Assembly: GCA_026986085.1 (NCBI GenBank) | Contig: JALSPE010000118.1 | Coordinates: forward strand, 1-6,587 | DNA: 6,587 nt | From: Campylobacteraceae bacterium | GTDB lineage: Bacteria; Campylobacterota; Campylobacteria; Campylobacterales; Sulfurovaceae | Direction: 5' to 3' | In this document: positions 1 to 6,555 of the stretch, one piece after another | Numbering within the stretch: the first letter of the stretch is position 1 | Layout of the letters: the number at the start of each line of letters is the position of its first letter | Notes under the pieces: generated by a model | What the model was told of the DNA's origin: nothing | What the model saw: the letters and a program-made list of their open reading frames with translations, nothing else | Databases searched by the model: none | Translations under genes and position numbers: made by a program

Positions 1-1178
1 CTACTCCATACTCTAGTGATTTTAAAGAGGTAAAGAGTATTACATATATTGATGACTATACAATTAAAGTGGAGTATAATAAGCCATATTTTAAAGCACT
101 ATCTATCTGGATGATGGGTATTTTACCAGAGCATTTGTGGAAATATGAAAAAAATCCAATGCAAAGTTCATTAAATAAATTTGCTATAGGAACTGGTCCA
201 TACAAGATGACAAAAGCTTACGAAGTCAATAAAAAGATAGAACTTGTTGCAAATAGTAACTACCATTTAGGTAAACCAAAGATTGATAAACAGATATACC
301 ACTATGTTGGTGACAGTGCAACATCTTTTTTGCTACTAAAGGCGAAAAAACTCGATATTGGAGGCTTGACTCCTTTAGAGATTAGCAGACAAATTGATGA
401 TAATTTTAAAAAAGATTTTAACATATATGAGAGAGCATCAAACGGATATACATATTTAGGTTTTAATTTAAGAAAAGCTCCATTTAATAACCCTAAAGTT
501 AGAGAAGCTATTGCACTATCTATAAATAAACAAGAGTTGATTGATTTGCTATTTTTCTCGCATGGAAAACCTTGTTATGGACCTTTTATGCCAGGAACTT
601 CTGCCTATCCAAAAGATTTTAAGCCCCTTAAATATAACCCTAAAAGAGCAAAAGAGATACTAAAAGAGCTTGGATACACAAAGAAGAATCCACTCAAATT
701 TACCATAACTACAAATTCAAATAATGATATAAGGGTCAAAACTGCAGAGATAATTCAACAACAACTCTTAGAAGTTGGTATAGAAGTAAAAATAAGAGTA
801 ATGGAGTGGCAAGCTTTTTTAAATACTGTAGTTTTTCCTAAAAAATTTGATGCTGTAGTATTGGGTTGGAGCCTTGGGTTAATTCCTGATGCTTACTCTA
901 TTTGGCATAGCGATGGCGATAAAAAGGGTGGTTTTAATTTTGTTGGATACCACAATAGAGAGGTTGATAAATTAATAGAAAAAGCCTCATCGGAGGTAGA
1001 TTCTAAAAAATTTGCAAAAATATACCAAAAGATATTTAAAATAATTGCTAATGATAAACCATATATATTTTTATATATTCCAAACTCAATTACTGCTGTT
1101 AATAAAAGAGTAAAAAATGTAACCACAAGTGTTATTGGGATAGAGCATAACTTTATAGAGTGGAAAATTGATGATTAA
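1..1178 (+). CDS. ABC transporter solute-binding protein, family 5 (DppA/OppA-like), 5'-truncated by the window edge
   Basis: C-terminal part (391 residues in the window) of an extracytoplasmic solute-binding protein of the SBP_bac_5 family, which delivers peptides, nickel or similar ligands to an ABC importer. The frame is open from base 3 to the TAA at 1176-1178. A GTG at 69 is an internal valine rather than a start: the 22 codons before it continue the fold (TPYSSDFKEVKSITYIDDYT). Family hallmarks in in-window numbering are GTGPYK at about 63-68, the YLGFN strand at 151-155, PFNNPKVREAIALSINK at 160-176, and the YNP.RAKEIL.ELGY segment at about 211-225. Family members usually have 500-550 residues, so roughly 110-150, including the signal peptide, should lie upstream. 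The permease and ATPase genes are not visible. The ligand cannot be told from this fragment. Family assignment is firm; dipeptide specificity is only a guess. Confidence 0.92.
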   Translation, partial: TPYSSDFKEVKSITYIDDYTIKVEYNKPYFKALSIWMMGILPEHLWKYEKNPMQSSLNKFAIGTGPYKMTKAYEVNKKIELVANSNYHLGKPKIDKQIYHYVGDSATSFLLLKAKKLDIGGLTPLEISRQIDDNFKKDFNIYERASNGYTYLGFNLRKAPFNNPKVREAIALSINKQELIDLLFFSHGKPCYGPFMPGTSAYPKDFKPLKYNPKRAKEILKELGYTKKNPLKFTITTNSNNDIRVKTAEIIQQQLLEVGIEVKIRVMEWQAFLNTVVFPKKFDAVVLGWSLGLIPDAYSIWHSDGDKKGGFNFVGYHNREVDKLIEKASSEVDSKKFAKIYQKIFKIIANDKPYIFLYIPNSITAVNKRVKNVTTSVIGIEHNFIEWKIDD

Positions 1179-1211
1179 TTGGTGTGGTAATAAATTTAAA
1201 GAGGAGTTATA

Positions 1212-1862
1212 TTGAAAAGAGTAATACTATTTGATTTGGATGGAACGCTAATTGATTCTACAGAGGCTATTTTAGAGAGCTTTAAAAGAGCATATGAGAG
1301 CTTTGGAGAGTTGCCTCCTAAAGAGGGGGATATCTTACCTCAAATTGGACATCCACTCTATGATATGTTTGTCAATTTAGGTGTAAGCAAAAGCATCGCA
1401 AAAGAGTATGTTTTAGCCTATAAAGAGAGTTATAGACAAATTTATATACAAAAGACAAAACTACTAAAAGGGGCAAAAGAGGCTGTAGAGTTGGCATATA
1501 AGAGTGGTGCAACTTTGGGGGTTGTAACTACAAAGACTGGCAAATACTCTATAGAGCTACTGGAGCATTTTGGATTAATGAAATATTTTAATACATTAAT
1601 TGGCAGTGAAGATGTTAAAAAGCATAAACCAGACCCAGAACCTATATATTTGGCACTAAAAAAATTAAATGTAACTAATAGTAGCAAGATATATATGATT
1701 GGAGACACTTGTATGGATATCTTAGCTGCTAAAAATGCAGGTATTATAGGAGTAGCAGTAGAATTTAAATATACACCGTTAAATGAGTTGAAAAAGTGTA
1801 GTAAAGTAATAGAGTGTGGTGTTTTTGAAGCAGTAGAGGATATTTTAAATAATAATATCTAA
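1212..1862 (+). CDS. HAD-superfamily hydrolase, phosphoglycolate phosphatase-like (subfamily IA)
   Basis: A 216-residue soluble cytoplasmic phosphatase of the haloacid dehalogenase superfamily. All four HAD motifs are present: motif I DLDGT with nucleophile D8 and acid D10, motif II around T106/T107, motif III lysine K139 in KHKPDPEP, and motif IV GDTCMD with D165 and D169. The helical cap sits between motifs I and II (about residues 15-85), as in subfamily IA. The length and the GDTxxD and KPxPEP forms resemble Gph (phosphoglycolate phosphatase) and PpaX-type enzymes, but substrate cannot be assigned from motifs. The start is TTG at 1212: it puts the LFDLDGT strand at the usual N-terminal position and follows AAAGAGGAG (1198-1206) by five bases. 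It lies 33 bases after the solute-binding protein gene with no clear terminator between, so cotranscription is plausible. No frame damage is seen. Confidence 0.93.
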   Translation: MKRVILFDLDGTLIDSTEAILESFKRAYESFGELPPKEGDILPQIGHPLYDMFVNLGVSKSIAKEYVLAYKESYRQIYIQKTKLLKGAKEAVELAYKSGATLGVVTTKTGKYSIELLEHFGLMKYFNTLIGSEDVKKHKPDPEPIYLALKKLNVTNSSKIYMIGDTCMDILAAKNAGIIGVAVEFKYTPLNELKKCSKVIECGVFEAVEDILNNNI

Positions 1863-1891
1863 TTAACAAGCACTCTTTAAGTTCAATTAAT

Positions 1892-1897
1892 TACAAT
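1892..1897 (+). promoter_or_regulatory. Candidate -10 box for the por operon
   Basis: TACAAT lies 30 bases before the porG start in the 65-base gap after the HAD gene. No recognisable -35 hexamer lies at the expected distance, which is common for housekeeping promoters in Campylobacterota, and there is no TGn extension. No terminator-like hairpin separates the HAD gene from porG, so read-through is also possible. Weak call based on position and a 5/6 match to TATAAT. Confidence 0.3.
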
Positions 1898-1927
1898 AGG
1901 TAAATTAAATAACGAATAGGAGAAGCT

Positions 1928-2491
1928 ATGGTAGAGATTAGATGGCACTCACGCGCTGGGCAAGGTGCAGTAACAGGTGCAAAAGGTCTAGGATCAGTTG
2001 TTGCAACAACAGGTAAAGAGGTTCAGGCATATGCACTTTATGGTTCGGCAAAAAGAGGTGCAGCAATGAATGCATTTAATAGAATTGATGATAAGCCAAT
2101 TACGAATCACGAGACTAAAATGAGTCCTGATTATGTTTTTGTAATTGACCCAGCATTAGCATTTAGCGATGATATTACTAAAAATGATAAGCCAGATACT
2201 AAATATATAATTACAACACATCTACCAAAAGAGGAACTAATAGCTCAAATTCCAGAGTTACAAGACAAAAAAGATAGAGTTTATGTTGTAGATTGTATTC
2301 AAATATCTTTAGATACTATTGGTAGATCGATGCCAAATACACCAGTTTTAGGTGCTTTTATGAAGGTTTCGGGAATGTATGATTTAGATTTTTTCTTAGA
2401 AAACATGAAGAAAGTTCTCTCTAAATTCCCTCAAAAGATAATTGATGCCAATATGGAAGCAATTACTAGAGCATATAACGAAGTTAAGTAG
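1928..2491 (+). CDS. porG: Pyruvate:ferredoxin oxidoreductase, gamma subunit
   Basis: The 187-residue gamma subunit of the four-subunit cytoplasmic pyruvate:ferredoxin (flavodoxin) oxidoreductase, which converts pyruvate + CoA to acetyl-CoA + CO2 with low-potential electrons, or the reverse. It is the POR/KOR gamma domain that binds CoA in related enzymes. Family signatures are the N-terminal EIRWHSRAGQGAVTGAK (residues 3-19, a variant of the G-R-G-GQG loop), the YGSAKRGAAMNAFNRI block (38-53), and PNTPVLGAF (136-144). Length is normal for a stand-alone gamma subunit. The ATG at 1928 is preceded by AGGAGAAG (1918-1925), which supports the start. It is the first of four genes, with porD starting 9 bases after its stop. 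Some Helicobacter literature calls this subunit PorC. A 2-oxoglutarate enzyme is less likely, because Campylobacterota oor clusters normally run in the order D-A-B-C. Confidence 0.95.
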   Translation: MVEIRWHSRAGQGAVTGAKGLGSVVATTGKEVQAYALYGSAKRGAAMNAFNRIDDKPITNHETKMSPDYVFVIDPALAFSDDITKNDKPDTKYIITTHLPKEELIAQIPELQDKKDRVYVVDCIQISLDTIGRSMPNTPVLGAFMKVSGMYDLDFFLENMKKVLSKFPQKIIDANMEAITRAYNEVK

Positions 2492-2500
2492 GAGAGAAAT

Positions 2501-2953
2501 ATGAGTAAAGGTGTATTAGCAACAGATAAAAGAGGCGTTAGAGAATTAGGTGCAGAGAAGAAAGTTGGTTGGGATGAAGTTCCACAAGGTGTTGTATTAA
2601 ACTCATTTGATGACAATGTAGATAATCTATCTCACCTTAGACCTGAAGAGAGACCATATAGTGATTTTAACTCTTTTACGGCAACAGTTGCATCATGGAG
2701 AGTTATAAAGCCAGTTTATAACAGAGATATCTGTATAGATTGTCAAAATTGTTGGGTTTGGTGTCCAGATACCTCTATAATCTCAAGAGACAAGCAGATG
2801 ATTGGTATAGATTATGACCACTGTAAAGGTTGTGGAGTGTGTGTTGAGGTTTGTCCTACAAATCCAAAATCTTTATTAATGTTTACAGAAGCAGTAGATA
2901 ACGAAGAGGCACTTTCTGGGTGGCCAGAGAAGAAGAAAAAAGAGAAGAAATAA
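2501..2953 (+). CDS. porD: Pyruvate:ferredoxin oxidoreductase, delta subunit (2x[4Fe-4S] ferredoxin)
   Basis: The 150-residue ferredoxin-like delta subunit, which passes electrons from the catalytic beta subunit to soluble ferredoxin or flavodoxin. Two complete CxxCxxCxxxCP motifs are visible: C78, C81, C84, C88 and C108, C111, C114, C118, enough for two [4Fe-4S] clusters. About 70 residues precede the first cysteine, so the protein is longer than the roughly 100-residue archaeal PorD. The extension is charged and without a membrane segment; it ends in SFTATVASWRVIKPV, the usual lead-in to the ferredoxin domain. The C-terminus is a lysine-rich tail (PEKKKKEKK). The start ATG at 2501 follows AGGAG (2490-2494), which overlaps the porG stop. 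The porA start lies 9 bases after the TAA, so all subunits are likely made from one message. Confidence 0.95.
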   Translation: MSKGVLATDKRGVRELGAEKKVGWDEVPQGVVLNSFDDNVDNLSHLRPEERPYSDFNSFTATVASWRVIKPVYNRDICIDCQNCWVWCPDTSIISRDKQMIGIDYDHCKGCGVCVEVCPTNPKSLLMFTEAVDNEEALSGWPEKKKKEKK

Positions 2954-2962
2954 GGAATAGAT

Positions 2963-4207
2963 ATGGCAAAAAAGTTTGAATTAAACGAAGTAGAAGTTTG
3001 GGATGGTAACTATGCAGCATCACAAGCTCTAAGACAAGCACAAGTAGATGTTGTTGCAGCATATCCTATTACACCATCAACACCAATTGTTGAGAATTAT
3101 GGTGCATATCAGGCAAATGGATTTGTAGATGGTGAATTTGTTATGGTTGAGAGTGAACATGGTGCAATGAGTGGATGTGTTGGTGCAGCAGCAGCTGGTG
3201 GTAGAGTTGCAACTGCAACAAGCTCTCAAGGTTTTGCACTTATGACAGAAGTTCTATACCAAGCAAGTGGTATGAGAATGCCAATAGTTTTAACAGTTGT
3301 AAATAGAGCATTAGCATCTCCACTTAATGTTAGGGGCGATCACTCAGATATGTATTTGGGTCGTGATAGTGGATGGATTCAATTGGATGCATTTAACTCT
3401 CAAGAGGCTTATGATTTAACACTGTGTGCATTTAAAATTGCTGAGCATTTAGATGTTAGATTACCAACTATGGTTCACCAAGATGGATTTACAACTTCAC
3501 ATAAAGCACAAAATGTAAGACCGCTTCAAGATGAAGTAGCATATAAATTTGTAGGTGATTACAAACCTGTTGATGATATGTTAGACTTTACTCGCCCTGT
3601 AACTCACGGTGCGCAAACAGAAGAAGATTGGCACTTTGAACATAAGGCTAAACAACACAAAGCTTTAATGGATTCTCCAAAAGTGATTGATGAAGTATTT
3701 AAAGAGTTTAAAGAGCTAACGGGCAGAGAGTATAAGAGAGTTGAGAGCTATATGATGGATGATGCTGAAGTTGCTATGGTGATTTTAGGTTCATCTGTTG
3801 AAACTGCTGTATTAGCAGCAAAAGAGCTTAGAGAAAAAGAGGGTATAAAAGTAGGTATTATTGCTCCAAGAAACTTTAGACCTTTCCCATTTGATTTAAT
3901 TAGAGATGAGTTAGATAGAGAAAATCTAAAAGCAGTAGTATGTATGGATAAATCTGCTCCAGGTGGTGCAATGGGTGCTTTGTTTAATGAGGTTGCAGGT
4001 GCATTAACATCTACAAAAGCTAGACCAATGGTAACTAACTACATTTATGGTTTAGGTGGTAGAGATTTCTCTATTGAAGAGGCACAAAGAATTATGAAAG
4101 AGCAAAAAGCTCACGCTGATGCTGGACATATAACAACACAAATCCAACAGTTCTCTGGTGTTAGAGGACCAAAACTTGGATTTTACGAGACAAGAAGGGG
4201 TAAATAA
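2963..4207 (+). CDS. porA: Pyruvate:ferredoxin oxidoreductase, alpha subunit
   Basis: The 414-residue alpha subunit, which forms the pyruvate-binding half of the active site with the thiamine-diphosphate-carrying beta subunit. The N-terminal POR_N domain contains YPITPSTP (34-41), whose T37 corresponds to the pyruvate-contacting threonine of characterised PFORs. ESEHGAMSG (63-71) carries E65 at the position of the glutamate that activates the thiamine cofactor, and NRALASPLNVRGDHSD (114-129) follows. These residue correspondences come from family knowledge, not a computed alignment. A second domain (about 265-390) begins at VAMVILGSS and includes the APRNFRPFP segment (about 302-310). Length is typical of Helicobacter-type PorA. 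AAGGA (2952-2956) overlaps the porD stop and precedes the ATG by six bases. The stop overlaps the porB start by one base (TAATG), suggesting translational coupling of the two catalytic subunits. Confidence 0.96.
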   Translation: MAKKFELNEVEVWDGNYAASQALRQAQVDVVAAYPITPSTPIVENYGAYQANGFVDGEFVMVESEHGAMSGCVGAAAAGGRVATATSSQGFALMTEVLYQASGMRMPIVLTVVNRALASPLNVRGDHSDMYLGRDSGWIQLDAFNSQEAYDLTLCAFKIAEHLDVRLPTMVHQDGFTTSHKAQNVRPLQDEVAYKFVGDYKPVDDMLDFTRPVTHGAQTEEDWHFEHKAKQHKALMDSPKVIDEVFKEFKELTGREYKRVESYMMDDAEVAMVILGSSVETAVLAAKELREKEGIKVGIIAPRNFRPFPFDLIRDELDRENLKAVVCMDKSAPGGAMGALFNEVAGALTSTKARPMVTNYIYGLGGRDFSIEEAQRIMKEQKAHADAGHITTQIQQFSGVRGPKLGFYETRRGK

Positions 4208-5160
4208 TGGCAATTACAAATATAAAAAACTTAAAAGAGTTTTCAACAGCTAATGAGAGATTTGAAGGGGCGCACCTGCTTTGCCCAGGTTGTGCACACT
4301 CTATGATTGTTAGAGAGTTGATGAATGCAACAGATGATAACTTGGTTATTGCATCAAATACAGGTTGTTTAGAGGTTTCTACAGCAGTTTACCCATATAC
4401 ATCTTGGGATACAAGTTGGATACATATTGGCTTTGAAAATGCAGCAACAGCAGCAACAGGTGCAGAAGCTATGTTTAAAGCTAGAAAAAGAAAAGGAACA
4501 CTTCCAAACCCAGATGCTCCAGTTAAATTTGTTGCTTTTGGAGGAGACGGTTCAACTTTTGATATTGGTTTCCAATGGCTAAGTGGGGCAATGGAGAGAG
4601 GTCACGACTTTACCTATATCTGTTTAGATAATGAAAACTATGCAAACACAGGTGGACAAAGATCTTCTGCAACTCCAGTTGGAGCTCACACTTCAACTGC
4701 ACAAGCTGGAAGTGTTAGCTATGGTAAAAAGCAAAAGAAAAAAGATATTGTAGCTATAATGGCAGCTCACGGAGCTCCTTATGTTGCTCAACTTGCACCA
4801 AATAAATGGAAATCTATGGCAAAAGGTTTTCAAAAAGCTTTAGAGACAGAGGGACCTTGCTTTATTAATACAGTAAGTGCCTGCACAACAGAGTGGAAGT
4901 TTGACCCAAAAGATACAATTCATATTACCGATTTGGCAACAGATAGTTTAATGTTCCCTATTTATGAAATAATAAATGGAACTGAGCTTAACATTCTTTA
5001 TAGACCAAAAAATATTATTCCAGTAGAGGAGTATCTAGCAGCACAAGGAAGATATAAGCACCTATTTAAACCACAATATCGTCATGTAATAGATGAAATT
5101 CAAAAAGATATTGATGCAAAATGGGAATATCTACAAAGAAGAGAAGAGGCAAAAGTTTAA
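4207..5160 (+). CDS. porB: Pyruvate:ferredoxin oxidoreductase, beta subunit (thiamine diphosphate and [4Fe-4S])
   Basis: The 317-residue catalytic beta subunit, which holds thiamine diphosphate and the proximal [4Fe-4S] cluster. The TPP motif is visible as GGDGSTFDIGFQWL (112-125), with D114 expected to bind the metal, followed about 28 residues on by DNENYANTGGQ (141-151), which supplies the second metal and diphosphate contacts. Four cysteines match the cluster pattern: C26 and C29 in LCPGCAH, C54 in NTGCLE, and C226 in SACTTEW. Length is normal for the family. The ATG at 4207 overlaps the porA stop by one base, and AAGGGG (4195-4200) inside the end of porA is its likely ribosome binding site. 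As the last gene of the operon it is followed by a 306-base gap with a terminator-like hairpin. The assignment as PFOR beta rather than 2-oxoglutarate oxidoreductase beta rests on the gene order and partner subunits. Confidence 0.96.
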   Translation: MAITNIKNLKEFSTANERFEGAHLLCPGCAHSMIVRELMNATDDNLVIASNTGCLEVSTAVYPYTSWDTSWIHIGFENAATAATGAEAMFKARKRKGTLPNPDAPVKFVAFGGDGSTFDIGFQWLSGAMERGHDFTYICLDNENYANTGGQRSSATPVGAHTSTAQAGSVSYGKKQKKKDIVAIMAAHGAPYVAQLAPNKWKSMAKGFQKALETEGPCFINTVSACTTEWKFDPKDTIHITDLATDSLMFPIYEIINGTELNILYRPKNIIPVEEYLAAQGRYKHLFKPQYRHVIDEIQKDIDAKWEYLQRREEAKV

Positions 5161-5199
5161 TTTAATTATGAATGTTAAATTTTGAATTTTGAATTCTTT

Positions 5200-5224
5200 T
5201 TTTACCTCCTTCTTGGAGGTGAGA
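5200..5224 (+). terminator. Likely transcription terminator after porB
   Basis: ACCTCC (5204-5209), loop TTCTT, GGAGGT (5215-5220) form a perfect 6-bp stem, extended by four A-U and G-U pairs to 5200/5224. It starts 40 bases after the porB stop, the usual place for an operon end. On the 3' side the tract is only ACTATTTTAATT, so the U-run is interrupted and termination may be partial. The longer T-run lies on the 5' side, and on the opposite strand this would be an A-run, so the hairpin does not make a good minus-strand terminator. Confidence 0.55.
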
Positions 5225-5299
5225 CTATTTTAATTAATAATTTGTAACATCACTTGTTTAAAACTACCGTTTTTAAACTTATTTGAAATAAAAACTTAA

Positions 5300-5412
5300 A
5301 ACTGACCTTATAGATACTTTTGCTTGTATCGAATTTTTTTAAGTTACTTGCAAAATAACAACACTTTTAAATAAAATTCATCACATTTTACAATAACTAT
5401 ATAAGGTCAGTT
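5300..5412. repeat. 13-bp perfect inverted repeat, arms 87 bases apart, possible operator pair upstream of dctP
   Basis: The left arm AACTGACCTTATA (5300-5312) is repeated as its exact reverse complement TATAAGGTCAGTT (5400-5412). The core TGACC/GGTCA is the most GC-rich part of an otherwise AT-dominated region. The right arm ends nine bases before the extended -10, so it covers the -35 region of the dctP promoter; the left arm is centred 100 bases further upstream, roughly nine to ten helical turns. This placement fits two sites for one regulator acting by looping or cooperative binding, or an mRNA/DNA stem if a transcript crosses the region. The regulator is unknown. Confidence 0.6.
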
Positions 5413-5420
5413 GAAATTTA

Positions 5421-5429
5421 TGCTAAAAT
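5421..5429 (+). promoter_or_regulatory. dctP promoter, extended -10 (TGCTAAAAT)
   Basis: TATGCTAAAAT ends at 5429 and matches the extended -10 form TGnTAnAAT typical of Campylobacterota housekeeping promoters. An overlapping TATAAT at 5429-5434 is an alternative. Transcription would begin near 5436-5442, giving a leader of roughly 25-30 bases. The -35 position (about 5401-5406, ATAAGG) shows no consensus and is occupied by the right arm of the 13-bp inverted repeat. No -24/-12 sigma-54 signature was found nearby. Confidence 0.6.
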
Positions 5430-5453
5430 ATAATCTGTTAATTTTAATACTTT

Positions 5454-5461
5454 AAGGAGAG
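5454..5461 (+). promoter_or_regulatory. Strong ribosome binding site of dctP
   Basis: AAGGAGAG ends five bases before the ATG at 5467. It is a near-ideal Shine-Dalgarno sequence and fixes the dctP start, which also gives a well-formed signal peptide. It fits high expression, as is usual for periplasmic binding proteins. Confidence 0.8.
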
Positions 5462-5466
5462 AACAA

Positions 5467-6546
5467 ATGAACAAACTATTAAAAGTTGCTTTAAGCACGG
5501 CTGCACTATCTGCACTATTGGCTTCACCAGTAGCAGCAAAAAAGATAAAATGGAAATTGGCAGAGACTTGGCCATCTACACTAACGCCACTATCATCACC
5601 ACCAGCAAAAGTTGCTGCACTTGTAAAAGAGATGAGTGATGGAGAGTTTATTATTAAAGTAGAAGGTAAAGAGAAACATAAAGCTCCACTTGGAATTTTA
5701 GATATGGTTAAAGGTGGTCAATACCAAATGGGTCATAGTGGCTCTTACTACTGGAAGGGTAAAGATATAAATACTGTTTGGTTTACAACGGTTCCATTTG
5801 GTATGACACCATCAGAGCAGTATTCTTGGTTTTACTATGGTAATGGTAAAAAATTTATGAAAGAGGTTTACGATAAATTTGGTGTCTATAACTACCCAGG
5901 AGGAAATACAGGAAATCAAATGGGTGGATGGTTTAGAAAAGAGATTAAAAGTGTTGCAGACTTAAAGGGTCTTAAAATGAGAATTCCTGGACTTGCAGGA
6001 GAAGTTATGGCAAAACTTGGGGTAAATGTTGTAAATATTCCAGCAGGAGAGCTATATACTGCACTTGATCGTGGAACTATCGACGCACTAGAGTGGGTAG
6101 GACCTGGAATGGATATAAAGATGGGCTTTAATAAAGTTGCTAAATACTACTATACAGGTTGGCACGAACCAGCAAGTGAGATGCAATTTTTAGTAAATAA
6201 AAAAGCTTTTGACAAACTACCTAAAAAGTATCAAGTAATGCTAGAGACAGCAATGAAAGCAGCATCTATGGATATGTATATAGAAAACTTTGCAGACTCT
6301 GTTAATGCATGGGAAAAGATGAAAAAAGATTACCCAGATATTCAGGTAAAAACATTCCCAAAACCAGTTATGGAAGCACTTAAAAAAGCAAGTGATGAAG
6401 TATATGCAGGATATGCATCTAAAAACCCTAAATTTAAAGAGATTTTAGAAGACTATACAGCATATATGAAAAAGGCAAGAGCTTGGTCTATGATGAGCCA
6501 ATACTACTATCTACAAACATCTAAAGAGCTTGGTATCACTAAGTAG
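5467..6546 (+). CDS. dctP: TRAP transporter solute-binding protein, DctP/TakP type
   Basis: A 359-residue periplasmic binding protein that would capture a carboxylate and hand it to an ion-driven DctQ-DctM TRAP permease. Residues 1-24 form a Sec signal peptide: NKLLK, a hydrophobic alanine/leucine core, and cleavage expected after SPVAA. The mature DctP domain spans about 27-345. MRIPG (171-175) carries R172, the conserved arginine that pairs with the ligand carboxylate. GNTGNQMGGW (146-155), DALEWVGPGMD (206-216) and GWHEPA (231-236) give Q151, E209, W210 and E234, which match the pyruvate/cation-binding residues I recall for Rhodobacter TakP and related lactate-binding proteins. A 2-oxoacid or lactate-like ligand is therefore more likely than the C4-dicarboxylates of classic DctP; this is inference. 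The gene has its own promoter after the por operon. Permease genes are not in the window and may follow. Confidence 0.93.
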   Translation: MNKLLKVALSTAALSALLASPVAAKKIKWKLAETWPSTLTPLSSPPAKVAALVKEMSDGEFIIKVEGKEKHKAPLGILDMVKGGQYQMGHSGSYYWKGKDINTVWFTTVPFGMTPSEQYSWFYYGNGKKFMKEVYDKFGVYNYPGGNTGNQMGGWFRKEIKSVADLKGLKMRIPGLAGEVMAKLGVNVVNIPAGELYTALDRGTIDALEWVGPGMDIKMGFNKVAKYYYTGWHEPASEMQFLVNKKAFDKLPKKYQVMLETAMKAASMDMYIENFADSVNAWEKMKKDYPDIQVKTFPKPVMEALKKASDEVYAGYASKNPKFKEILEDYTAYMKKARAWSMMSQYYYLQTSKELGITK

Positions 6547-6555
6547 CTTATATAT

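Larger units (their letters stand above)
5161..5466. other. 306-base non-coding region between porB and dctP
   Basis: Very AT-rich, with no credible ORF on either strand; the longest + strand ATG frame inspected (from 5420) encodes only 11 residues and overlaps the promoter. From left to right it holds the post-porB hairpin (5200-5224), an AT-rich 8-bp palindrome GTTTAAAA/TTTTAAAC (5256-5263 and 5271-5278), the left arm of a 13-bp inverted repeat (5300-5312), a small inverted repeat GATAC/GTATC (5313-5317 and 5326-5330) followed by T7, the right arm (5400-5412), the dctP extended -10 (5421-5429) and its ribosome binding site. The density of symmetric elements suggests regulatory DNA for dctP rather than spacer. 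A small RNA cannot be excluded, but no clear promoter-plus-terminator pair is seen. Confidence 0.7.

Noticed and set aside
69..71. GTG as a start codon for the first gene
   Set aside because: The same frame is open back to base 3 and encodes sequence typical of the binding-protein fold. No ribosome binding site lies before the GTG, so it is an internal valine.
893..1126. 77-residue minus-strand reading frame
   Set aside because: It lies wholly inside the binding-protein gene, has no recognisable domain and no ribosome binding site context; a shadow of the AT-rich coding strand.
1442..1708. 88-residue minus-strand reading frame inside the HAD gene
   Set aside because: It overlaps the HAD catalytic motifs on the opposite strand and looks like antisense of a real gene, rich in Ser/Phe/Leu without a motif.
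2431..2616. 61-residue minus-strand reading frame across the porG/porD junction
   Set aside because: It is antisense to two well-supported genes and their ribosome binding site, with no independent support.
1928..5160. Possibility that the operon is 2-oxoglutarate:ferredoxin oxidoreductase (oor)
   Set aside because: The gamma-delta-alpha-beta order and YPITPSTP motif fit PorGDAB of Campylobacterota, where the oor genes usually run delta-alpha-beta-gamma. Sequence alignment would settle it.
5179..5192. Tandem ATTTTGA ATTTTGA
   Set aside because: Two copies of a 7-base AT-rich unit are expected by chance in this composition.
5202..5213. Resemblance of TTTACCTCCTTCT to the 3' end of 16S rRNA (anti-Shine-Dalgarno)
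   Set aside because: Only the CCTCCTT core is shared, no other rRNA sequence is nearby, and the bases are explained as one side of the post-porB hairpin.
5420..5455. 11-codon ORF starting at ATG 5420
   Set aside because: It overlaps the extended -10 of dctP, lacks a ribosome binding site and would start upstream of the predicted transcript start.
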